DNA of 15,329 nt from Firmicutes bacterium UBA1426 (GTDB lineage: Bacteria > Bacillota > Clostridia > Peptostreptococcales > Anaerovoracaceae). Made by a program: the position numbers and the translations under genes. This document shows, one piece after another, positions 6,899-15,329 of the stretch. The notes below the pieces were generated by a model. That model made no database searches. It saw only the letters and a program-made list of their open reading frames with translations, and was not told the DNA's origin. The stretch is taken from NCBI GenBank assembly GCA_002329675.1, contig DCUA01000025.1:381-15709 (forward strand), read 5' to 3'. Position 1 is the first letter of the stretch. Each line of letters starts with the position of its first letter.

Positions 6899-7153
6899 CG
6901 GAGCAAGTTCCACTACGTTCGTTTCGTCGTAAACGACGAAAGCTCACACGCTACGTTTACGTCTTTCGGTGGTCGAGTGAGCAAAATTTCGAGTTGTGTA
7001 TGGTTTTTTGGCGAAAACGCACTCAGTCGGTGCAAAAAATTAAGTAATGTATGATTAAATTACATATTACTACATTTAATCGTACACAAGTTCAGATCAT
7101 GCTCAAAAAACGAGAATACTCTCCTTTTATCCGTACACAACCCGAAATTTTGC
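6892..7153. repeat. Nested palindromic intergenic block of unknown nature
   Basis: This lies within the roughly 500-nt gene-free stretch between niaR (6772) and hppA (7270). Its core is a pair of 23-bp inverted repeats (6981-7003 and 7131-7153, 21 of 23 matching, sharing GCAAAATTTCG and GTTGTGTA), enclosing 127 bp. Inside is GATTAAAT/ATTTAATC (7053-7060/7074-7081). CGTACACAA occurs twice as a direct repeat (7081-7089, 7132-7140). The left flank has TTTCGTCGT/ACGACGAAA (6922-6930/6933-6941), an overlapping alternative pair CGTAAACG/CGTTTACG (6928-6935/6954-6961), and outer arms CACTCG/CGAGTG (6892-6897/6974-6979). No believable ORF is present. It could be a MITE-like repeat, a decayed mobile element or a structured RNA. 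Confidence 0.6.
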
Positions 7154-7167
7154 ACATTTCGTCAGTG

Positions 7168-7210
7168 CGCACCTACCGGACATTTGCTTCGCAAATGTCC
7201 GGTAGGTGCG
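7168..7210. repeat. Perfect 20-bp hairpin
   Basis: The arms 7168-7187 and 7191-7210 are exact inverted copies around the 3-nt loop TTC. On neither strand does a T-run follow the 3' arm, so it does not look like an ordinary terminator. It directly follows the U-tract of the hppA terminator in hppA sense. It may be part of the repeat block to its left, or a transcript 3'-end stabiliser. Confidence 0.75.
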
Positions 7211-7211
7211 T

Positions 7212-7241
7212 AAAAAAGCCACAGGGACAGACCCCGTGGCT
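7212..7241 (-). terminator. Intrinsic terminator of hppA
   Basis: In minus-strand sense, AGCCACGGGG and CCCTGTGGCT pair as a 10-bp stem with one G-U pair and the loop TCTGT (7217-7226 with 7232-7241). A T-run follows (complement of 7212-7217). It lies about 30 nt past the hppA stop. Confidence 0.85.
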
Positions 7242-7269
7242 GCACAAATGTCACGATTGAGATTTTATA

Positions 7270-9294
7270 TTAGAATAGACCGCCGATCGATACGAAAACG
7301 GGCGCAAAGACCAGTGCTACGATAGTCATAAGCTTGATCAGAATGTTGATGGAAGGTCCGGATGTGTCTTTGAAAGGATCACCTACCGTATCTCCTACAA
7401 CAGCGGCTTTATGAGCATCGCTGCCTTTGCCACCGTAATGTCCTTCTTCGATGTATTTCTTGGCATTGTCCCATGCTCCTCCTGCGTTGGCCATCATGAT
7501 GGCTAACAGAACACCAGAAGCCAAAGCACCGGCCAGCATTCCGCCTAAAGCACCTGTGCCCATGATAATGCCGACCGCTAAAGGAGCGATGATAGCCAGA
7601 AGACCGGGTGCCAGCATTTCCTTCAGTGCCGCTTTGGTACTTATGTCCACGCATCTCTTATAGTCCGGCTTCGACGTTCCTTCCATAATACCCTTGTCAT
7701 CTCTGAATTGGCATCTTACTTCTTCGATCATCTGGTTCGCTGCCTTACCAACTGAGTTCATAGTCATAGCTGAGAACAGGAAGGGAAGCATAGCACCGAT
7801 AAACAGTCCTGCTATGACCATAGGATCCAGCAGGCTGATGTTTGTAAGGCCTACAACCTGAGAGTAGGAAGCGAAAAGGGCCAAAGCCGTGAGCGCAGCC
7901 GATCCTATGGCAAATCCCTTGCCGATAGCGGCTGTGGTGTTCCCTACAGCATCTAACTTGTCTGTTATATTTCTCACTTCGTGAGGAAGTTCGGACATTT
8001 CCGCAATACCACCTGCATTGTCCGATACAGGACCATAGGCGTCTACTGCTACAACCATGCCCGTTGTAGAAAGCATTCCCACCGCTGCCAGTGCGATTCC
8101 GTACAATCCCGCAAATGCATTGGCAACCAGTATGCCGATAGCGATACAAACGATTGGCCAAACAGTGGAAAGCATTCCTACCGCATACCCGCTGATGATG
8201 GTCGTAGCGGAACCCGTCTGGCTCTGCTCTGCGATCTTCTTTACATGACTGTAATCGCCGGATGTATAGATCTCAGTGATCTTACCGATAGCTGTTCCTA
8301 CTATCAGACCTGAAATAATTGCAATTGCACAGTTGAAGTTGCCAAACATGAGCTTGCTCATTATGAGTGAAGCGACGACTACGATTGCACTGCTGATATA
8401 GGTGCCTGCGTTAAGAGCAGCAGCAGGATTTCCGCCTTCTTTTCCTCTGACCATCAGAATTCCAAGAACCGATGCAAGAATACCGACAGCGGAAAGTGCC
8501 AGTGGAAATACGGATCCTACAAAGGGATCCAATACAAAAGCGCTTCCGACTTGAGGAACGATCTCAGGGATGATGACTGCCAGTGTAATGGCTGAGATTA
8601 TTGAACCAACATAGGATTCAAACAGGTCTGAACCCATACCGGCCACATCGCCTACATTATCTCCGACATTGTCCGCGATAACTGCAGGATTTCTCGGGTC
8701 GTCTTCAGGAATCCCGGCTTCGACTTTTCCCACAAGGTCAGCCCCTACGTCAGCAGCCTTCGTATAGATTCCTCCGCCGACACGACCGAACAAAGCCATG
8801 GAGGAGGCCCCCAGGCCAAAACCCGTTATAACGTCTGCAGAGTCTACACCCATTGCTACAAAGATAACACCAAGTCCGAAGACGCCTAAGCCTACAACGC
8901 AGAGGCCCATAACCGCACCGCTGCGGAATGCAACCTTGAGTGCTTTTGGCATACTGCCTGTTCTTGCTGCATTAGCTGTACGAACATTGCCTTTTGTGGC
9001 AACTGTCATACCGAAATAACCGGCCAGAACAGAAAAGATTGCGCCAAAGACATAAAGTCCCGCAGTGGTCCAGTTGATAAATATTCCAAGCACCAGGAAA
9101 ATGATGGCTATCACAACAGCCATGTACCTGTACTCTCTCTTGAGAAATGCCATTGCACCTACTCGGATATACCCGGAAATATCCTTCATCCGGTCTGTAC
9201 CTTCATCTAGTTTACCGATCCACGAAGCAAGTGCATAAGCGACGATCAATGCAAAGACTGCGCAGATAGGTACTAATATTGCAATTGTTTCCAT
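7270..9294 (-). CDS. hppA: Membrane-bound K+-dependent, probably Na+-translocating pyrophosphatase
   Basis: A 674-residue, 16-segment membrane protein that couples pyrophosphate hydrolysis to ion pumping. The PPi/Mg site is intact: DX7KXE at Asp182-Lys190-Glu192, [20 protein letters not shown] at about 197-216, and near the C-terminus [26 protein letters not shown] (451-460) has Ala455 and Gly458 where K+-independent enzymes have Lys and Thr, so it should need K+. Glu226 in DLFESYVGS is at the position associated with Na+-pumping enzymes such as the Thermotoga one. Na+ transport is therefore likely, but dual Na+/H+ pumping is not excluded. The ATG at 9292-9294 has AAGGAGGT upstream with a rather long spacing of about 11 nt. 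It is the last gene before a terminator and lies 82 nt downstream of secG. Confidence 0.95.
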   Translation of the reverse strand: METIAILVPICAVFALIVAYALASWIGKLDEGTDRMKDISGYIRVGAMAFLKREYRYMAVVIAIIFLVLGIFINWTTAGLYVFGAIFSVLAGYFGMTVATKGNVRTANAARTGSMPKALKVAFRSGAVMGLCVVGLGVFGLGVIFVAMGVDSADVITGFGLGASSMALFGRVGGGIYTKAADVGADLVGKVEAGIPEDDPRNPAVIADNVGDNVGDVAGMGSDLFESYVGSIISAITLAVIIPEIVPQVGSAFVLDPFVGSVFPLALSAVGILASVLGILMVRGKEGGNPAAALNAGTYISSAIVVVASLIMSKLMFGNFNCAIAIISGLIVGTAIGKITEIYTSGDYSHVKKIAEQSQTGSATTIISGYAVGMLSTVWPIVCIAIGILVANAFAGLYGIALAAVGMLSTTGMVVAVDAYGPVSDNAGGIAEMSELPHEVRNITDKLDAVGNTTAAIGKGFAIGSAALTALALFASYSQVVGLTNISLLDPMVIAGLFIGAMLPFLFSAMTMNSVGKAANQMIEEVRCQFRDDKGIMEGTSKPDYKRCVDISTKAALKEMLAPGLLAIIAPLAVGIIMGTGALGGMLAGALASGVLLAIMMANAGGAWDNAKKYIEEGHYGGKGSDAHKAAVVGDTVGDPFKDTSGPSINILIKLMTIVALVFAPVFVSIGGLF

Positions 9295-9328
9295 CGGGGA
9301 AATTACCTCCTTCTCCCTTCAACAGAGC

Positions 9329-9350
9329 AAGAGGCGCCTTAGCACCTCTT
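9329..9350 (-). other. Hairpin in the secG-hppA gap
   Basis: In minus-sense RNA, AAGAGGUGC and GCGCCUCUU form a 9-bp stem (one U-G pair) with the loop UAAG. It ends 18 nt before the hppA ribosome site. No U-run follows in that sense, so it is not a standard terminator of secG. It may shield or set the 5' end of the hppA mRNA. Confidence 0.45.
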
Positions 9351-9376
9351 TTGTTAAATCTTTCTAATTATTCAAA

Positions 9377-9607
9377 CTATTCGATTGCTACCAGAGCCAG
9401 TGAACAGACAATAAAGCATATTGCGCCTACAACACTGATTTTACTCAGTATTGCCTCATATCCCTTACTTTTCTTCTTGCCGAAAAGCTGCTCCGCGCCT
9501 CCGCCGATGGAACCGGCTAAGCCAGCACTTTTCCCTGACTGAAGCAGGATGCTCGCTATGAGTACTAAGCTAGCAATGGAAAGTAAAATCATCAGTGCTA
9601 TTTTCAA
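9377..9607 (-). CDS. secG: Preprotein translocase subunit SecG
   Basis: A 76-residue membrane protein with two transmembrane segments: ALMILLSIASLVLIASILLQ near the start and VVGAICFIVCSLALVAI at the end. They are joined by the family loop SGKSAGLAGSIGGGAEQLFG and then KKKSKG. SecG assists SecYE in protein export. The start is a TTG at 9605-9607, chosen because AGGAGG (complement of 9615-9620) lies exactly seven bases upstream. The next ATG is five codons inside, and the upstream ATG at 9667 has no ribosome site and adds non-family residues. secG downstream of eno is common in Firmicutes. The 101-nt gap after eno has weak promoter candidates (for example extended -10 TGTGATAAT), none convincing. 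Confidence 0.92.
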   Translation of the reverse strand: MKIALMILLSIASLVLIASILLQSGKSAGLAGSIGGGAEQLFGKKKSKGYEAILSKISVVGAICFIVCSLALVAIE

Positions 9608-9708
9608 TTTTCCACCTCCTTGGTAATATAACCAATACAGATTATCACAACAATATCTCAAAATCAAGGATTTTTACAAAAATACAAGCCCAAAACGATT
9701 GGAACAAG

Positions 9709-11010
<1,302 letters not shown>

Positions 11011-11757
11011 CTAAAAATTCACTATCTTCATAAAATCATCCGGAGACAGGCTGGCACCACCAACCAGTGCTCCATCGATCTCATACATGTTCATAAGCTC
11101 AGTGGCATTATCCGGCTTTACGCTGCCGCCGTACTGTATGACAACTTTATCCGAAACATCTTCACCGTAAAGCCCCGCGATAACACTGCGAATATGGCCG
11201 CACATCTCGTCGGCCTGCCCGGGGGTAGCGGTACGTCCTGTACCGATAGCCCATACGGGTTCATAGGCAATGGTAAGCCTTTCCACCTGCTCTGCTGTAA
11301 GACCATATAGAGCGGCCTCCGTCTGAGCTGCGACCACCGAAAGGGCCCTTCCTTCATCTCTTTCCGCAAGAACTTCCCCGACACATAGAATCGGCAGGAT
11401 TTCATATCGGAAGGCCACATGCAGTTTTTTATTCACCGTTTCATCAGTCTCACCGAAGTATTGCCGCCTCTCGGAGTGGCCGATAATACAATAATCCACA
11501 CCGATCTCCTTGAGCATCGCACCGGAGACTTCGCCGGTAAAAGCACCCTGCTCTTCAAAATGCATATTCTGGGCTCCCACTTTTATTCCCGTACCCTTGA
11601 AAGCTTCCACAAGAACGGAAAGCTGTGTAAAGGGAGCACAGATGGCAACCTGTACATCCGAGGCAACATAGTTTTTTTTGAACTCCCGGGCAAACTCTGC
11701 CGCCTCTTTTATGTTTTTATACATCTTCCAGTTTCCGGCTATAAATGGTATCCTCAT
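11011..11757 (-). CDS. tpiA: Triosephosphate isomerase
   Basis: A 248-residue TIM barrel interconverting dihydroxyacetone phosphate and glyceraldehyde 3-phosphate. Lys11 (GNWKM), His94 (IIGHSERR) and Glu166 in AYEPVWAIGTG are the catalytic set. The phosphate loops YGGSVKP and LVGGASL are present. The ATG at 11755-11757 has GGAGG five to six bases upstream. It lies 15 nt after the pgk stop within the glycolytic operon. A minor variation is CVGEVLAERD, where CVGETLEER is common. Confidence 0.97.
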   Translation of the reverse strand: MRIPFIAGNWKMYKNIKEAAEFAREFKKNYVASDVQVAICAPFTQLSVLVEAFKGTGIKVGAQNMHFEEQGAFTGEVSGAMLKEIGVDYCIIGHSERRQYFGETDETVNKKLHVAFRYEILPILCVGEVLAERDEGRALSVVAAQTEAALYGLTAEQVERLTIAYEPVWAIGTGRTATPGQADEMCGHIRSVIAGLYGEDVSDKVVIQYGGSVKPDNATELMNMYEIDGALVGGASLSPDDFMKIVNF

Positions 11758-11772
11758 CTCTTCCTCCCGTTT

Positions 11773-12963
11773 TTAGTTCAAGTCCTGAAGAACAGCAACG
11801 CCCGGCAGGACTTTACCTTCCAGGAATTCGAGAGAAGCCCCGCCTCCCGTCGATATATGCGTCATCTTCTCTGCCAGCCCAAACTGGCGGATCGCCGCGG
11901 CGGAGTCGCCGCCTCCTATAACGGTTATGCCCTCGCTGTCGGCAAGAGCCTCGGCTACGGCTCTGGTTCCTCCCGCGAAATTGGACATCTCAAAGACGCC
12001 CATTGGACCGTTCCATACAATGGTAGCTGCTTTTGTGATCTCCTCCCGGAACAGCCGCATAGATTTTTCGCCCACATCCAGAGCCATCCGATCCGGCGGG
12101 ATCCGGTCAATATCGTAAGGCACGCCTTTTTCATCATTACTGAACCCGGCGGCTGTCAGTACATCTAAGGGAAGCAACAGGGTAACGCCCTTCTCTTTCG
12201 CTTTTTTCAGAAGGGATGCGGTCATTTCGATCATATCTTCTTCCAGAAGAGACTTTCCGATTTCGTAACCCTGCCCTTTCAGAAAAGTATAGGCCATACC
12301 CCCTCCGATAATGAGGGAGTCTACCTTTGACAGCAGATTTTCGATGACAGGGATCTTATCGCTCACCTTTGCACCTCCCATGATTGCAAGGAAAGGTCTT
12401 TTGGGATTCTCAAGGGTGTCACCCAGAAACTTTAATTCCTTTTCCATCAGAAATCCGGAAACCCCGGGCAGGTATTCTGCAATACCGGTAGTTGAACAGT
12501 GGGCCCTGTGAGCGGAGCCAAAAGCGTCGTTTACATATATATCCGCCAACTCAGCCAGTTCCTTTGAAAAAGAAGGCTCGTTTTTCGTCTCTTCCTTTCG
12601 AAAGCGCACGTTCTCCAGAAGGAGGACCTGTCCGGGCTTCATCCCTGCCGCCATATCCCTGACCCTATCATCCACTACAGACGGGGTGCTGTGAAACAGA
12701 ACATCCTCACCCAATAGGGAGGACAGCCTTTTCGCTACGGGCAGCAGGCTGAACTTCATGTCAGCTTCTCCTTTGGGTCTGCCTAAATGAGACATGAGGA
12801 GAATCCTGGCACCTTCATCCATCAGGTAACGTATCGTTGGAATGGAAGCGAGGATCCGGCTGTCGTCGGTTATTTCACCTCTCTCATCCTGTGGCACATT
12901 AAAATCACAGCGCACGATGACGCACCTGCCACGAACATCCATATCTCTGATCGTCTTTTTCAT
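11773..12963 (-). CDS. pgk: Phosphoglycerate kinase
   Basis: A 396-residue two-domain kinase making ATP and 3-phosphoglycerate from 1,3-bisphosphoglycerate. Family landmarks in order are VRCDFNVPQD (Asp20 and Asn22 at the substrate site), SHLGRPKG, LLLENVRFRKEE, YVNDAFGSAHRAHCSTTG, LAIMGGAKVSDK, IIGGGMAYTFLK, VWNGPMGVFE and VIGGGDSAAA in the nucleotide domain. Its length is normal for a bacterial Pgk. Start ATG 12961-12963 has GAGG seven bases upstream in the 15-nt gap after gapA. Confidence 0.97.
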   Translation of the reverse strand: MKKTIRDMDVRGRCVIVRCDFNVPQDERGEITDDSRILASIPTIRYLMDEGARILLMSHLGRPKGEADMKFSLLPVAKRLSSLLGEDVLFHSTPSVVDDRVRDMAAGMKPGQVLLLENVRFRKEETKNEPSFSKELAELADIYVNDAFGSAHRAHCSTTGIAEYLPGVSGFLMEKELKFLGDTLENPKRPFLAIMGGAKVSDKIPVIENLLSKVDSLIIGGGMAYTFLKGQGYEIGKSLLEEDMIEMTASLLKKAKEKGVTLLLPLDVLTAAGFSNDEKGVPYDIDRIPPDRMALDVGEKSMRLFREEITKAATIVWNGPMGVFEMSNFAGGTRAVAEALADSEGITVIGGGDSAAAIRQFGLAEKMTHISTGGGASLEFLEGKVLPGVAVLQDLN

Positions 12964-12978
12964 TCCCTTGCCTCGCTG

Positions 12979-14019
<1,041 letters not shown>

Positions 14020-14041
14020 TTAGTGTAGATATCTAATTTAA

Positions 14042-15329
14042 TTAAAAACGTTTTCGTTTGGTTGAAGAAGGAAGGTTCATCTCATCCCTGTATTTTGCAA
14101 TGGTCCTTCTGGATATTTCAATACCGCATTCCACCATTGATTCGGCTATAGCCTGATCGGAAAGAGGTGCCTTGGGATCCTCGTTATCCACCATTTCTTT
14201 TATGATAGCCTTGATGCTTTCGGAAGCAATGCTGGAACCATCGTTGCCGGTGACCCCGCTGGTAAAGAAATACCGGATCTCAAAGAGTCCGCGGGGAGTC
14301 TGCATGTATTTGCCATTGATGGATCGACTCACCGTAGACTCATGGACACCCACCTCATCGGCGATCTGCTTTAACGTAAGGGTCTTCAGGTGCTTCGGCC
14401 CGTATTCGAGAAAATCCCGCTGATACCCTACTACCGCAGTCACTACGTTGAAAATGGTCTGTCTTCTCTGCTCAATGCTGCGGATCAGCCAAAGGGCGGA
14501 GTTCAATCTGCCGGAAAGAAACTTGGATATGCTTGATTCCTTGTCCGCATCCATTAGCATCTTCTGGTAATAGGGGTTGATATTCAAGCGTGGTGCAGTA
14601 CTGTCATTCACTGTGACCACGTATTCATCACCTACTTTTTCCACGGTAACGTCGGGAATGATATAGCGGTTGTCTCCGGCGCTTCCGAACTGTCTTCCGG
14701 GCTTGGGCTCCAGGGATTTGATGTCATCGCTGATATCCTGCACCTCCTTTATAGAGATGCCTAATGTTTTGGCGATATTTGAAAGCCGGTTGGCCCCGAT
14801 ATCTTCCAGATGATTCTCGACGATCTGCCTTGCTTCGGGTTTGTCCTTTCCTAATTGGTGAAGCTGGATCAACAGGCATTCTTTCAGATCCCTTGCTCCA
14901 ACTCCCACAGGTTCAAATCCTTGAATCACACTTAAAGCTTCCTGTACTTTTTCTTCTCTGGCCCGGAACACCTGGCTCACTTCCTGTACTGATGAGGTGA
15001 GATATCCGTTTTCATCCAACGCTTCAATCAGATAGCGGGCTATCATTTTGCATGCAGGCTTCATCTTAACAAAATCCAATTGCACCATCAAATGATCGGT
15101 CAGGCTGGTATCAGAGGGTACGTACTGTTCATAGGAATAATCATTCTGGTCATCATAGTTGACCCCGCCCTGCTTGTAACTAATGTCGTCATATCCCTTT
15201 TCTCTGAAATATTCTCCCCAATCGAATTCCTGATCTTCTTTCGCGGCTTCTAATTCTTCGTTTTTCTTTCTGTTCTGGTCATCATCATTATGGTTATCGT
15301 TCGTATCGGAACTGTCGCTATCGGTCTTT
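14042..15329 (-). CDS. rpoN: RNA polymerase sigma-54 factor RpoN/SigL (N-terminus outside the window)
   Basis: 428 codons are visible. The frame stays open to the window edge, so the true start lies beyond it and the ATG at 15091 is internal. From the left of the protein: an acidic Asp/Asn-rich stretch (region II), then DWGEYFREKGYDD, the core-binding domain (ALDENGYLTSSVQEVSQVF, GARDLKECLLIQL), the helix-turn-helix LKQIADEVGVHESTVSRSI, and the RpoN box ISRRTIAKYR (about 14087-14116), which contacts the -24 promoter element. Sigma-54 needs an enhancer-binding ATPase, and none is in this window. Clostridial sigL genes near the gap operon are known, so the position is not unusual. Confidence 0.96.
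   Translation of the reverse strand, partial: KTDSDSSDTNDNHNDDDQNRKKNEELEAAKEDQEFDWGEYFREKGYDDISYKQGGVNYDDQNDYSYEQYVPSDTSLTDHLMVQLDFVKMKPACKMIARYLIEALDENGYLTSSVQEVSQVFRAREEKVQEALSVIQGFEPVGVGARDLKECLLIQLHQLGKDKPEARQIVENHLEDIGANRLSNIAKTLGISIKEVQDISDDIKSLEPKPGRQFGSAGDNRYIIPDVTVEKVGDEYVVTVNDSTAPRLNINPYYQKMLMDADKESSISKFLSGRLNSALWLIRSIEQRRQTIFNVVTAVVGYQRDFLEYGPKHLKTLTLKQIADEVGVHESTVSRSINGKYMQTPRGLFEIRYFFTSGVTGNDGSSIASESIKAIIKEMVDNEDPKAPLSDQAIAESMVECGIEISRRTIAKYRDEMNLPSSTKRKRF

Noticed and set aside
6892..7210. CRISPR array
   Set aside because: The repeats are inverted and nested, not regularly spaced direct repeats with unique spacers, and no cas gene is present.
7051..7260. 69-codon plus-strand frame in the hppA-niaR gap
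   Set aside because: It runs through the inverted repeats, the 20-bp hairpin and the hppA terminator, and has no ribosome site.
9608..9708. Terminator or promoter between eno and secG
   Set aside because: Only a 5-bp AT-rich stem (CCAA/TTGG) and weak -35/-10 pairs are visible. Nothing is strong enough to list.
11419..12168. 249-codon open frame on the plus strand across tpiA and pgk
   Set aside because: It overlaps two certain glycolytic genes and has no recognisable protein motif. The same holds for the plus-strand frames at 10642-11310 and 2040-2630.
14043..14057. cre-like palindrome (AAAACGTTTT) at the end of rpoN, near the gapA upstream region
   Set aside because: Two fixed cre positions do not match, and the run is explained by the KRKRF-stop codons at the RpoN C-terminus. 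A CcpA role cannot be claimed.

Overview
The window reads as a chromosomal segment of an anaerobic Firmicute of the class Clostridia. The reasons are strong AGGAGG-type ribosome binding sites on most genes, moderate GC, a sigma-54 gene next to a compact gapA-pgk-tpiA-eno run, secG downstream of eno, a K+-dependent membrane pyrophosphatase of sodium-pumping type, and a NiaR-NiaP niacin pair. An amino-acid-fermenting lineage would fit the aminotransferases, but this is inference. No phage, CRISPR array, transposase, rRNA or tRNA was seen.

Left part (1-4507): two class III PLP aminotransferases lie in tandem on the minus strand, one resembling putrescine aminotransferase (cut by the window edge) and one resembling ArgD. 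A BmrR-type MerR regulator lies just upstream on the same strand. Divergent from the regulator is an NhaC-family antiporter that ends in a strong bidirectional terminator. A promoter with a 19-bp spacer, typical of MerR activation, precedes the aminotransferases, and a 10-bp dyad covers the regulator's own probable promoter. Together these suggest a small amine or amino acid catabolic unit under MerR control.

Middle (4509-6898): a small Asn/Gly-rich lipoprotein, then niaR-niaP, a niacin-sensing repressor and niacin transporter. A good sigma-A promoter precedes niaR, with a possible NiaR operator over its -35.

Gap (6773-7269): about 500 bp without a gene. It holds the niaR promoter, a nested palindromic block with 23-bp inverted repeats, a perfect 20-bp hairpin and the hppA terminator.

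Right part (7270-15329), all minus strand: rpoN (N-terminus outside the window), gapA, pgk, tpiA, eno, secG, hppA. The four glycolytic genes are 12-15 nt apart and surely form one operon covering triose phosphate interconversion to PEP, except that phosphoglycerate mutase is missing. No CggR-like repressor lies between rpoN and gapA. secG and hppA follow at 82-101 nt and may be read through or have their own promoters. The window is mostly conserved housekeeping sequence. The less ordinary parts are the MerR-aminotransferase-antiporter cluster and the palindromic intergenic block.
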